DNA of 64,000 nucleotides from Jejudonia soesokkakensis. GTDB lineage: Bacteria > Bacteroidota > Bacteroidia > Flavobacteriales > Flavobacteriaceae. Where the stretch lies: the NCBI RefSeq assembly GCF_042664795.1, contig NZ_JBHTBN010000001.1:186001-250000 (forward strand), given 5' to 3'. Shown here piece after piece: positions 34,001 to 42,633 of the stretch (position 1 is the stretch's first letter; each line of letters starts with the position of its first letter). The notes beneath the pieces were generated by a model. The model worked only from the letters and a program-made list of their open reading frames with translations, was not told where the DNA came from and ran no database searches. Both the position numbers and the translations under genes were made by a program.

Positions 34001-36619
34001 AGAAAAGGGTGCTAGATCTTTGCTAAACACATCGATAGAAAAATCGCCACCCCCTTCAAAAATCTTGGTAAGAAATGTTGCTTTTAGCATGCCCGGAGCA
34101 TTTTTGTTTACTTCAAATTTTTCAGAAAAAGAAACTGTCCCATCTGCAGCCAGTGTTTTTTTCAACACAGGAATTTCAAGTTCATCAAATTGTCTTACAG
34201 GATCTGTAAAACTATAGCTTGGAAATTTCGTAAAACTTGTGGCACTTACTCTTAAAGTGGCATCCATTTCTACTTTTAAATTTCTGGCAGGCGCGCCGTG
34301 CAGCCAGCTTCCTGTGATCTTTCCGTCGACAGATTTACTAGCGTCGAGAATTTCATCTTCAAAATCGAGCTTAATTTTAAGTCGGTTGGGCTTTACCGTT
34401 GCCACTTTTAAAGTTTTAGAAAAAGAAACACCTCCAACAGTAATAGTAGCATTCCAATTACCCGTAGGAGCCCCAGCATCTGTAATGATAGGGAAGTAGT
34501 AAAAGCCGTTAGCCATAGCTCCAGACGCTCTCTTTTGATTCCCTTCAAAGGGTGAATTTGTTCCGTTTAAAACCGTATGCTGAACTACCTTTCCGCGGGC
34601 ATCGGTAACATCAAGTGTGACAGGATGGTTTTTAGGCAACGGATTGGTTTTATCATTTAATACAAATGTGAGATGAATGCTATCGCCAGGACGGTGTACG
34701 CCTCTTTCGGTGTAGATAAATCCTTTTAAAGCTTTTTCTAGTTGCTTCCCAGAAATATCGAAGTTGCTCATCGACAGGGAATTCCCATCCAGTAAGCGGG
34801 CGTACGCAAAATTATCTCCCTTTTGTGCAACGGCAAAGGCTACTGTTTTTTTGCTGTCGTACAATCCTATTCCATCACTTTCCGTAGTAATTGTGTGGAT
34901 AAGTTGTTGCTGATAATTATATAATTTAATTTTTGTTCCTCCTTCAGGTTCAGTCGTTAACAGGTTGTTTACTGCAAATTGATACGAATTATTGTTTCCT
35001 TTTTTAACAATGAGACCAATGTCACTTCCTAAAATATTGGTAGTACTAACTTTGTCCTGATTGTAGTAGGCAATATGGCAGGGATTGTTTTCCTGTTGCC
35101 AGTTATATACATTTTGTCTCCAATTGTAGATTTCTCCATCCCAGTATTTTTCTTCCAGTTCGTTTTCCTGTGCTTCGGAATATTCTGTCATATCATTTCC
35201 GTAGGTGTCTTCATAATATTCGTCTTCGTATTCTTCTTCACTATTAGTTTCTTCGGAAGCAACCGCGTCACAATCATAGCTGCTGTACGATTTTTTATAG
35301 CTAATTTCTACACGATACATGGAACCAGGATCTGCTTTAAAGATTTCTGAAAGATTGATTGCGTATGCTTTCCAGAGTCCGTTGGAGCCAATAGCATTTT
35401 CATCCAGCTGAATGGTTTTTTTTGCAATGCGGCGACCTACACGTCGAATTTCATAACTATTATTGTCGTTGATGTTTGAAGTCTGTAAAAACTGAAGCAT
35501 ATTCTTTTCATAAACTTTAATAACCCGAACATCGACAGCGGTAAGATTAACTGCTTCAAAATAGAGGGGAGTAGATGCAGCATTTGGCAGAATTACTCCT
35601 TTTGAAAGCATACGAACAGCTGGTTTTAACTGTTCAAACGAAATAAGTTCACTAAATTCTGTTTTAAGTGAAAAGCCCTCTGTGTTTTTAATTCCGTTGT
35701 AGACGGTTACTCTTACATCACCAACGACACGATTTCCAGGATAGACATGTAACACATTTCCATTTACTTCGTAACGTATATCTTCAATATTCTCAATAGT
35801 TACTAAGCCCGCAAAATCCTGATCTTCTTGCAATGGATCTGAGAAGTTAATAGAAAGTAATGCCTGCGGTGCCATGGTGCTTTTAATATCTACAATCGAG
35901 AAATTATTCTGTCCAGGGATTTTGAATGTGTCTTCTCCTTTGTTGTCCGATTTGATAGGCTTTCCATTCCAGCTAATCTCAATCTGGTCGTCTTCAATTT
36001 TCCGCTGAATGCTATCTATCGTAAAATTGAAAAACTTGGCATAGCCCTCGTCGCTTGGCCATTGTAGCTTTAGATTTTTCCCTCCTTGTGTTGCTTCTAC
36101 TAATTTCTGAGCGTTTTCAGCAGAAATTACATCGCTGGTTTCTACCGTGCCAGTCACATATTGCCACTTTTTGCTGTAGGACTGGAGGTTGTTGAGGTTT
36201 ACTTTAAAGCCCGGAGTAATTGTTTTAAAGCTAAAGGTATAGTTCTTATATTCAGAAGAAATGCCTTTGTATAATTCGCTCAACTTTACAGTGACGGCAT
36301 ATTCGGTGTCTGGTTTTAAATTTTCGGTAGGCTGAAAAACCAGAGTTCTGCCATTTTCTATAAGCAGTTTACCTTCAGTTTTAGGAGAAATTTTCAGGTA
36401 ATCACTTGGGATTTCTTGTGTAATTTCAAATTGTTCTAGCGGCTGTGCTAATTCAATTCGAATAGGGTCTGCTATCGATTTGTTTCCGTAGGTATTATAA
36501 GAAATATAATCCTTGAATTTAAAGAGATTATCGGTTTCTGCAGTAGCAGATTTTTTGTCTTTACAAGAAAAAGTAATAAGTACAACAGAAAGTGCAAGAA
36601 ACAGACGGAGCGTTTTCAT
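31007..36619 (-). CDS. bacterial alpha-2-macroglobulin family lipoprotein
   Basis: Very large (1870 residues) periplasmic protease trap. The lipobox is at LITFSC (Cys19). Tandem macroglobulin domains follow, then a bait/A2M region (YVNISLLQPHAQTKNDLPIRLYG, GAYSGSVDNIYAIGGGDAA), and the thioester motif Cys1427-Ile-Glu-Gln1430 in YPHGCIEQTTSG inside an alpha/alpha toroid domain that closes with a receptor-like C-terminus (SSNDFVGNIALTKIFPGGWE). The thioester is intact. An acidic stretch (near 440-490) EEEYEDEYYEDTYGNDMTEY is an insertion. It lies 10 bp from pbpC, its functional partner in repair of breached cell walls. Confidence 0.93.
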   Translation of the reverse strand: MKTLRLFLALSVVLITFSCKDKKSATAETDNLFKFKDYISYNTYGNKSIADPIRIELAQPLEQFEITQEIPSDYLKISPKTEGKLLIENGRTLVFQPTENLKPDTEYAVTVKLSELYKGISSEYKNYTFSFKTITPGFKVNLNNLQSYSKKWQYVTGTVETSDVISAENAQKLVEATQGGKNLKLQWPSDEGYAKFFNFTIDSIQRKIEDDQIEISWNGKPIKSDNKGEDTFKIPGQNNFSIVDIKSTMAPQALLSINFSDPLQEDQDFAGLVTIENIEDIRYEVNGNVLHVYPGNRVVGDVRVTVYNGIKNTEGFSLKTEFSELISFEQLKPAVRMLSKGVILPNAASTPLYFEAVNLTAVDVRVIKVYEKNMLQFLQTSNINDNNSYEIRRVGRRIAKKTIQLDENAIGSNGLWKAYAINLSEIFKADPGSMYRVEISYKKSYSSYDCDAVASEETNSEEEYEDEYYEDTYGNDMTEYSEAQENELEEKYWDGEIYNWRQNVYNWQQENNPCHIAYYNQDKVSTTNILGSDIGLIVKKGNNNSYQFAVNNLLTTEPEGGTKIKLYNYQQQLIHTITTESDGIGLYDSKKTVAFAVAQKGDNFAYARLLDGNSLSMSNFDISGKQLEKALKGFIYTERGVHRPGDSIHLTFVLNDKTNPLPKNHPVTLDVTDARGKVVQHTVLNGTNSPFEGNQKRASGAMANGFYYFPIITDAGAPTGNWNATITVGGVSFSKTLKVATVKPNRLKIKLDFEDEILDASKSVDGKITGSWLHGAPARNLKVEMDATLRVSATSFTKFPSYSFTDPVRQFDELEIPVLKKTLAADGTVSFSEKFEVNKNAPGMLKATFLTKIFEGGGDFSIDVFSKDLAPFSHFVGLQSPEAHRYGSYFTDENTVFDVASVDAQGNPQSGRELEVKVFKIEWRWWWNRGRDNLSRYENASVHRPVKEFTITTNRNGKSNFTVNIPEREGGRYLIRVIDTKSGHATGRITYFYRNWWQAPMDSESAKMLVFSADKEKYKVGEEATITFPSGSEGRALISIENGTEVLDTKWVETKKGETTTSIQLTKEMAPNIYVNISLLQPHAQTKNDLPIRLYGVVPILVEDPNTILQPQLEMPDVLKPEETFTVKVSERNNNPMTYTVAMVDEGLLDLTRFKTPEIHDAFYAREALGVKTFDVYDYVIGAYSGSVDNIYAIGGGDAAAGAKNRKADRFKPVVKFLGPFELKAGEKASHKITMPNYVGSVRTMVIAGDNSKAAYGKTEKATPVRKPLMVLASLPRKLSPGETVTLPVTVFAMESKVKNATVSIKVGDALKPLKGTSKSVTFSEVGEQIVTFEFEVLPTTNFQTIEVSASGSGEKASYKVEIDVENPNPISQKTTPYTLTENGEQTINFNTFGVVGTNGATLEFSTVPPIDFARRMEYLIQYPHGCIEQTTSGAFPQLYLADVFDITFEKKQEIQENIKAAINRLGNFQTANGGLSYWPGEREADVWGTTYAGHFMLEAKSKGYALPLTFMSNWLRYQKNEARQWRNSDTRYNQSLTQAYRLYTLALAGQPELAAMNRLRESKNMSNDAKWRLAAAYGLAGKKNVAQQIVQTANINFAPQNSDYYTYGSPFRNKAMALETMVIIEDSKQRDMAVSVAKELSSERWYSTQETAYGLLAMAKMIEKNGGKSLELTFSKNGNTTTVKTEKAVAQRELDISMGANSVSVKNNKGNVVYVTLIQKGKLPLGKELAERKNIVLQSQYLDGEGKTLDVKNLRQGTEILAKVTVTNSSNDFVGNIALTKIFPGGWEIVNTSFTELGGGAEGNARYTDIRDDRVNFYFDLGAKKSKTFIVKLNASYLGTYYLPGTQVEAMYDNTYYARNSGMWIEVKL

Positions 36620-36945
36620 AAAATGTGATGGTTTAAAAGGTTCTTAAAATTAAAGTAAATAGTATTGAGATGCAATGGCTAAGCCAGGCAAAATTTGCTC
36701 AAAATGAGTATGATAAACTTACTTTTTGTTCCTTGGATGAGGGAACCTTTAGGAGGGTGTTATAGTTTGAACGCAGAGAAGTTTTAGTTTCGTATTTGAT
36801 AGATTGTTTTTAGCATGAGTTTAACAGAAATAGATCCTTAATCGAACGCCTAAAAATCAAAGTATTATTTCGAACTGTAAAATCTTGCACAGCACTATAC
36901 AAACTAGTATTTTTGCGTTGTTTAAATTCAATCTAAATAAAAGTA
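36620..36945. other. 326-bp divergent promoter region between A2M and feoA
   Basis: No gene of convincing length is present. It carries the feoA promoter near the right end, listed separately. I see no TAnnTTTG box for A2M. No iron-box-like palindrome is evident in it. Confidence 0.6.
36885..36915 (+). promoter_or_regulatory. promoter of the feoAB operon
   Basis: TTG (36885-36887), 20 bases, then TATTTTTG (36908-36915), matching the -33/-7 consensus of Bacteroidota, 30 bp before the feoA ATG. The likely start is near 36922. Confidence 0.7.
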
Positions 36946-37170
36946 ATGGTGACAATAGCTCATTTAAAAAAGGGTCAGCGTGGGATTATTAAAGAATTCT
37001 CTGTGGATACAGTTCCTTTAAAGTTACTTGAAATGGGCTGTCTTCCAGGAAACATGGTGGCATTGGTTCAAATGGCCCCTTTTCAAGATCCTTTGTATTT
37101 GGATATTAACGGGAGTCACCTTGCCATACGTAAAGAAACAGCCTTGCAGATTGAAATAGAATTGATATAG
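36946..37170 (+). CDS. feoA: ferrous iron transport protein A (FeoA domain)
   Basis: A 74-residue cytoplasmic SH3-like protein that modulates FeoB. The typical FeoA sequence is present: LKKGQRGIIKEFSV, LKLLEMGCLPGN, the conserved VALVQMAPFQDPLYLDI and RKETALQIEIE. It precedes feoB by 21 bp; together with a Cys-rich microprotein it forms the iron-uptake operon. Confidence 0.93.
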   Translation: MVTIAHLKKGQRGIIKEFSVDTVPLKLLEMGCLPGNMVALVQMAPFQDPLYLDINGSHLAIRKETALQIEIELI

Positions 37171-37191
37171 TAAATAATTAGACTTACTCAT

Positions 37192-39291
37192 TTGGCTAAA
37201 CAAATTAACGTTGCACTTATAGGTAATCCCAATACGGGAAAGACTTCGGTTTTTAACCGCTTGACAGGTCTTAATCAGAAGGTTGGAAATTATCCTGGGA
37301 TCACTGTTGAGAAAAAACAAGGAATTTGCAAGTTACCCAGAGGTGTCAAAGCACACATTTTAGACTTACCAGGAACCTATAGCTTGAACGCTTCTTCGCT
37401 GGACGAAAATGTGGTCATTGAGTTATTGCTTAATAAAAATGATAAGGATTTTCCAGACGTTGCCATAGTTGTAACAGACATTGAAAACCTAAAGCGAAAT
37501 CTTCTATTATTTACTCAGATCAAGGATTTGGGCATCCCTACCATTCTTGCCGTAAATATGGCAGACCGGATGAAGCGGAAGGCTATTTCTATTGACATAG
37601 AACAATTAGAAGACCGTTTAGAAACCAAAATAGCACTAATAAGTTCCAGAAAAAATGAGGGATTTGATACTTTAAAGGAGCTAATCACAAACCACAATCA
37701 GATCTCTACAAAGCCCTGTTTAAATGCTTCGGTCATTGCGCCCGATTATTTTGACCGACTTCGGAAAGCTTTTCCGAAACAGGACCTGTACAAATTATGG
37801 TTGGTCATTACCCAAGATGTCAACTTCGGAAAATTAGATAGAAAAGAACTGAAGGGTGTTGCCAGCTTTCAAACCGAGAGTAAAAGTAATCTGAAGCGTC
37901 TTCAGCAAAAAGAAACCATTGCCCGGTACCAGTTTATCAATGGTGTTTTAAAAGAAACGCTTCATGTCGATACAGCCAACGCAAAGGATTTACGAAGCAG
38001 ACTGGACCGTATTTTAATGCATAAGTTTTGGGGATATGTTATTTTCTTCGGAATATTATTATTGATCTTTCAAGCGATTTTTGACTGGAGTAGCTACCCA
38101 ATGGATTTTATCGATTCAACCTTTGCTTCATTAAGTGAATGGTTAAAAAATACGCTTCCGCCAGGAAGTGCGTCTAATTTATTATCTGAAGGTATTGTAC
38201 CAGGATTGGGCGGTATCGTTATATTTATTCCGCAGATCGCCTTTCTGTTCTTGTTCATTTCTATACTTGAAGAAAGTGGTTATATGAGTCGGGTGGTGTT
38301 TTTAATGGACAGAGTGATGCGACGGTTTGGATTGAGTGGAAAAAGTGTAGTGCCCTTAGTGTCTGGAACTGCATGTGCGATACCGGCGATCATGGCAACT
38401 CGGAATATCGAAAACTGGAAAGAACGATTAATTACTATTCTGGTAACTCCATTTACAACTTGTTCGGCACGACTTCCGGTATACCTCATCATTATAGCAT
38501 TAGTGATTCCTGAACAGCGTGTTCTGGGCATTTTTACGTTACAGGGGTTAACACTCATGTTTATGTACCTGCTCGGATTTGGAGCAGCGATATTTTCAGC
38601 TTGGCTTTTAAATAAGGTGTTGAAAATTAGAAGTAAGACATTCTTTGTTATTGAAATGCCTAATTACAAACTCCCGCTTTTTAAGAATGTTGTCATTACT
38701 GTGGTTGAAAAAACGAAATCATTCGTGCTGGGAGCAGGAAAGATTATACTCGCGATTTCTATTGTGCTTTGGGTATTAGCTTCCTATGGTCCAGGCGACT
38801 TTAATAATGCTGAGGCTATTGTTGCAGAACAGACCTCAGGACAAGCTTTAACTGAAGATGAAATTGAAACCAGAATTGCTTCGTATAAATTAGAACATTC
38901 TTATATTGGGATAACTGGAAAATTTATTGAACCTGCAGTACGACCCCTAGGCTATGATTGGAAGATAGGGATTGCTATTGTAAGTAGTTTTGCGGCACGT
39001 GAGGTCTTCGTTGGAACCTTGGCCACTATTTACAGTGTAGGAAGTGAAGAAGAAGAAACCATTAAAAATAGAATGGCTGCCGAGGTGAATCCTGTATTAG
39101 GTACACCTTTGTTTAATTTTGCAAGTGGTGTATCCTTGTTATTGTTTTATGCTTTTGCCATGCAATGTATGAGTACGCTTGCCATCGTTAAAAGAGAAAC
39201 CAATACTTGGAAATGGCCTATGTGGCAGTTGTTTGCAATGAGCGCCATTGCTTATGTGGTAGCTTTAGTAGCGTACCAATTTTTAAAATAA
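37192..39291 (+). CDS. feoB: ferrous iron transporter B
   Basis: GTP-driven Fe(II) permease of the inner membrane, 699 residues. The G domain is N-terminal: GNPNTGKTSVF (G1), T in NYPGITVEKK (G2), DLPGTYSL (G3), NMADR (G4), ISSRKNEGF (G5). Membrane part from about 275, with two Gate repeats (SGTACAIPAIMATRN, AAREVFVGTL) and the usual FTTCSARLPVYL. The start is TTG at 37192; an in-frame TAA just upstream and no ATG before the G1 motif leave no other credible start. It is 21 bp after feoA. Confidence 0.95.
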   Translation: MAKQINVALIGNPNTGKTSVFNRLTGLNQKVGNYPGITVEKKQGICKLPRGVKAHILDLPGTYSLNASSLDENVVIELLLNKNDKDFPDVAIVVTDIENLKRNLLLFTQIKDLGIPTILAVNMADRMKRKAISIDIEQLEDRLETKIALISSRKNEGFDTLKELITNHNQISTKPCLNASVIAPDYFDRLRKAFPKQDLYKLWLVITQDVNFGKLDRKELKGVASFQTESKSNLKRLQQKETIARYQFINGVLKETLHVDTANAKDLRSRLDRILMHKFWGYVIFFGILLLIFQAIFDWSSYPMDFIDSTFASLSEWLKNTLPPGSASNLLSEGIVPGLGGIVIFIPQIAFLFLFISILEESGYMSRVVFLMDRVMRRFGLSGKSVVPLVSGTACAIPAIMATRNIENWKERLITILVTPFTTCSARLPVYLIIIALVIPEQRVLGIFTLQGLTLMFMYLLGFGAAIFSAWLLNKVLKIRSKTFFVIEMPNYKLPLFKNVVITVVEKTKSFVLGAGKIILAISIVLWVLASYGPGDFNNAEAIVAEQTSGQALTEDEIETRIASYKLEHSYIGITGKFIEPAVRPLGYDWKIGIAIVSSFAAREVFVGTLATIYSVGSEEEETIKNRMAAEVNPVLGTPLFNFASGVSLLLFYAFAMQCMSTLAIVKRETNTWKWPMWQLFAMSAIAYVVALVAYQFLK

Positions 39292-39301
39292 AAAATTATA
39301 T

Positions 39302-39460
39302 ATGCAAGATATACTAGTCATTATCACATTTGCCGCAGCTGCGGGATACTTACTTAAGAAATTTGTCTGGACTCCTTTATTCGAAGGGAAACAATCTGTC
39401 TCATCGACAGCAGATGGTGCTAAAACCAAATGTGGTAAAAATGATTGTGGATGTCATTAA
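39302..39460 (+). CDS. FeoB-associated Cys-rich membrane protein
   Basis: 52-residue protein starting MQDILVIITFAAAAGYLLKK, with one TM helix (about 3-18) and a C-terminal Cys cluster CGKNDCGCH (Cys44, Cys49, Cys51). This matches the small FeoB-associated family found after feoB in many Bacteroidota; its role in iron transfer is inferred from that location. It begins 10 bp after the FeoB stop and is followed by a strong terminator. Confidence 0.82.
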   Translation: MQDILVIITFAAAAGYLLKKFVWTPLFEGKQSVSSTADGAKTKCGKNDCGCH

Positions 39461-39462
39461 AA

Positions 39463-39492
39463 AAAAATGCAGCTTATAAAGCTGCATTTTTT
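39463..39492. terminator. terminator of the feo operon
   Basis: A stem AAAAATGCAGCTT / AAGCTGCATTTTT with loop ATA and flanking A and T runs immediately after the Cys-rich gene stop. Also suitable for the convergent metalloprotease gene. Confidence 0.85.
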
Positions 39493-39514
39493 AATTGTAC
39501 TATTTTCTAATTTG

Positions 39515-41998
39515 TCAGTCTTCACCATCCAGTAGATCATCAATCCTCGCAATAGCATCTGCATAATGATACTTGGTCACTGTATTTACGCTTCGGTTTC
39601 TAGCTGAATTTAAACTTCGTTTTAAGGTTTCCAGTTCCCCACGTACCAAAGGTCTAACATCACTGGTCGTGACATTATAGTTTATGGTACCTTCAAATCC
39701 TGAGCGACTAAAACGGTTTTGAGGACCATCGTTTGTCATAAGATATGCCATTCTATCTAAATAAGTGCGTTGTAAATTTCTACGGTAGATATCAACATTT
39801 TTAGTTCCAGAAGTTTCAGACCAAATGCCAGTGCGTAAATCTCTCAACATCTCAAAAGCACTATAATAATTGGTAGAAGAAGTTTCAGCATCAATTAATC
39901 TACCTAATGTGTCGAAACTCAACAAATCATTAATCACCCTTGCTTGTCGGTTACGCACTTCTTCAAAGTAACCCGCATGATCTATATTCTGTAATATCTT
40001 AGTATCTATAAGCCAATCTGGCGTGTCAAATACATTGCTTTGTAACCATTGCATAGAGTTTTGCTGAGTCGACTTGTCTACTGGAGTGTAAACAACACCT
40101 CCTTGTTGAGGTGTTTTTATAGTTTCATAGACACCACCTATATTAGTAGTTACGTGGCCCACATACCTGCTGTAGACCCCCAACAGTTCTCCATACAATT
40201 CTTCAAGATCATTATAGTCATTTGTTTGATCACTCGTCCAGCTCGCCAGATTTTTTGCTACATATTTAAGGTTTTTAAGTCCGTAGTCACTTGCTTTCAG
40301 CATGTCATTTCCAATGCCTTCGGTTTGTGATTGTGGATCAAATCTGCTGGATTGTCTTCCAAATCTATAACGTGGGTCGTCTGCTTTTTCAAGAATCCAT
40401 TTGTTAAGGGTAGTTTGCTCACTTTCGGTAGTCGCTCCAGGGATGTATCGGTACCCCCAATTAGTGGCATAATGGTCATAAGGACCCATCTGACGAACAA
40501 ATCGAATGTTCTCGTCTCCAGGCTGTGCAATATAATTGTAACGGGCATAATCCATTAAACTGGCTGCAATACCATTTTTTTGAGTAAAATCGCCATCACG
40601 ATAATCTTCAACATCATACGCAAAACTAGCTGCCATATTATGCGGGAACCCTAAGGCGTGCCCAACTTCGTGAGCAATTACCTGGCGCATCATTTCGCCT
40701 ATTTCTTCTTCTGGTGTGTCTAATGTTCTGGCCGAAGGATTCGCTGCTCCTGTTTCCAGTAAATAACGGTTTCGGTAGCTTCGTAAATGGTTGTGATACC
40801 AGATAATGTCACTTTCTATAATCTCACCACTACGTGGGTCGCTTACACTGGGTCCTACAGCATTTCGCGTGGTACTTGCCACATAACGAACTACAGAATA
40901 CCGAATATCTTCTGGGCTAAAATCTGGATCTTCTTCTTTCGTTGGAGCATCTTTGGCAATAATCGCATTTTTAAAGCCAGCTGTTTCAAAGGGTTTTTGC
41001 CAGTCTTCAATTCCTTGTTTTATATATTTCTGAAGATTCTCTGGTGTTCCCGGATCTAAATAATACACGATGGGCTTTACAGGTTCTACTAACTCTCCTC
41101 TTGCGTACGCTTCAGGATCTTTAGGCTCCAGTCTCCAACGACGAATATAGGTTTTCTCATCTGCTTTTAATTTTTCGCTTCCGTAGTCAACCTGACTTAC
41201 CGTAAAAAAGCCTACTCTGGGATCGTATAAACGAGGTTGCATAGGTTCTGCAGGCAAAAGAATCATCGATTGGTTCATTTGCAAACTAATGGACTCGGTA
41301 TCAGAATTTGAAGGCGGCTCAGATGCGTTATACGTCATATCTTGTTTTACTTCAATATTTTCAGGAAAGCTTTTCATCGAATTGATGAAGCTTCGGGAAT
41401 TGTCCAAGTTTCTAACTTTATAACTACTTCTTAATCGGGAGGAAAGTCCGCTAATCGCTTTTACATCTTCACTAAAAAACTTAGTGACATCAATCACGGT
41501 TGCCGTTGAGTCCTTACTGAAGGCTTCAATGTCGAATGCATATAGCGTAGGCTCATAATTGTTTACATATACCGAATTGCTTATGGCTTTCGTACTGTCT
41601 GCGACACTTGCATAAGATTTCACTTTTAATAAAATTTTATCTTGAAAGCGCTTCCAATGCACTACCTGTTCATTTGTTTTGGTTCCCGCATTAAAATAAC
41701 CACCTCCCAGACCTGTTGGAATCTGAGCGATACGACTTACCCAAAGCATGTCTTTTTCAAGTTTGTTATTCGGGATTTCGTAATAGTATTTGTCCTTTAT
41801 TTTATGCACTTTAAAAAGTCCTTCGTCTGTAATAGCTTCTTTGGTAATAACCTTATCGTAGTCTTTAATAGCATCTTTATCTTTACTTTTTGAAGCTGAA
41901 GAATCTGTTGGAGGTGTTTTTTTGGAGTCTTTTTTTTGAAGCGTTGCACAGGATGTTGAAAGGACAACTGCAAGGGAAAGGAGAATGAGTTTTTTCAT
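39515..41998 (-). CDS. zinc-dependent metalloprotease lipoprotein (DUF5117/DUF5118 type)
   Basis: Secreted, membrane-anchored protease, 827 residues. The signal ends in lipobox LSTSC (Cys17), followed by a Lys/Ser-rich linker. The zinc site HEVGHALGFPHN carries His443, Glu444, His447 and His453 (HExxHxxGxxH, metzincin-like). An upstream region with YYEIPNNKLEKDMLWVSRIA and YDPRVGFFTVSQVDYG is typical of this Bacteroidota family. A C-terminal helical part (about 600-827) completes it. Substrate unknown. It is monocistronic, convergent with the feo operon. Confidence 0.88.
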   Translation of the reverse strand: MKKLILLSLAVVLSTSCATLQKKDSKKTPPTDSSASKSKDKDAIKDYDKVITKEAITDEGLFKVHKIKDKYYYEIPNNKLEKDMLWVSRIAQIPTGLGGGYFNAGTKTNEQVVHWKRFQDKILLKVKSYASVADSTKAISNSVYVNNYEPTLYAFDIEAFSKDSTATVIDVTKFFSEDVKAISGLSSRLRSSYKVRNLDNSRSFINSMKSFPENIEVKQDMTYNASEPPSNSDTESISLQMNQSMILLPAEPMQPRLYDPRVGFFTVSQVDYGSEKLKADEKTYIRRWRLEPKDPEAYARGELVEPVKPIVYYLDPGTPENLQKYIKQGIEDWQKPFETAGFKNAIIAKDAPTKEEDPDFSPEDIRYSVVRYVASTTRNAVGPSVSDPRSGEIIESDIIWYHNHLRSYRNRYLLETGAANPSARTLDTPEEEIGEMMRQVIAHEVGHALGFPHNMAASFAYDVEDYRDGDFTQKNGIAASLMDYARYNYIAQPGDENIRFVRQMGPYDHYATNWGYRYIPGATTESEQTTLNKWILEKADDPRYRFGRQSSRFDPQSQTEGIGNDMLKASDYGLKNLKYVAKNLASWTSDQTNDYNDLEELYGELLGVYSRYVGHVTTNIGGVYETIKTPQQGGVVYTPVDKSTQQNSMQWLQSNVFDTPDWLIDTKILQNIDHAGYFEEVRNRQARVINDLLSFDTLGRLIDAETSSTNYYSAFEMLRDLRTGIWSETSGTKNVDIYRRNLQRTYLDRMAYLMTNDGPQNRFSRSGFEGTINYNVTTSDVRPLVRGELETLKRSLNSARNRSVNTVTKYHYADAIARIDDLLDGED

Positions 41999-42126
41999 CG
42001 AATTAAATTTTGCTTCCGAAAATACACATATACCCTTTTAATGGCAGAAGGTTTAATTTAATCTTAACAGAAAATTAAGAACTTGCTTGTTTGTAGGTAC
42101 TTTAGATTTATATAGAAGTACTATTA

Positions 42127-42552
42127 CTATTCATTTGGTAAAATTTTCTTTAATAAAAGCGCATATGGTAATGATTTCTTATTCTCATTGTATTGTGGAT
42201 AGGGAGTTACATTCAGCACTTCAAATTGTAAGGTAGGATTGATAGTAATAATTGAATTGTTTTGTTCGTCTCCCTTAACCTGACCAATGATAATTTCTTG
42301 AAACGTTTCGGCACCTTTGTTATTTAAATAAGAGATTTTTATATGGACGCGTCCTGCCCACACACAGTTGACACCTTCAGGACATCGCGAATCTTCTATA
42401 ACCTCGATAAATGTTATTTTATACCCTTCGACTATCGCCGTTTCTCCAAATGGAATTTTAATCGCAATTTGAGGTGTTTCCGCAACTTTTTCAGTTTGAG
42501 CAAATAAAGTAATGCTGGTAAAAAGCGCAAGTAAAAGAACAAAGTTTTTCAT
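42127..42552 (-). CDS. secreted protein with RCPxGVNCVWAG motif, unknown function
   Basis: 141 residues with a signal peptide (MKNFVLLLALFTSITLFAQ, cleavage after AQ likely). The mature part shows IKIPFGETAIVEGYKITF and the motif EDSRCPEGVNCVWAGRVHI, in which two Cys probably form a disulfide. Proteins with this motif are widespread and unnamed; I do not know a function. Predicted beta-rich with a C-terminal LPYALLLKK. It lies between the metalloprotease and the metal permease, on the same strand but with 80-130-bp gaps. Confidence 0.7.
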   Translation of the reverse strand: MKNFVLLLALFTSITLFAQTEKVAETPQIAIKIPFGETAIVEGYKITFIEVIEDSRCPEGVNCVWAGRVHIKISYLNNKGAETFQEIIIGQVKGDEQNNSIITINPTLQFEVLNVTPYPQYNENKKSLPYALLLKKILPNE

Positions 42553-42633
42553 TTCTATATTATTTCAGTTTTAAAGATATAAGAAAAAATGATGCCACTA
42601 AAACTGTCTATATGTAAAATTAAAATACTAGCC

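Noticed and set aside
31200..36500. Many plus-strand open frames of 60-90 codons inside the A2M gene
   Set aside because: They are antisense shadows of a long coding gene, without start context or recognisable domains.
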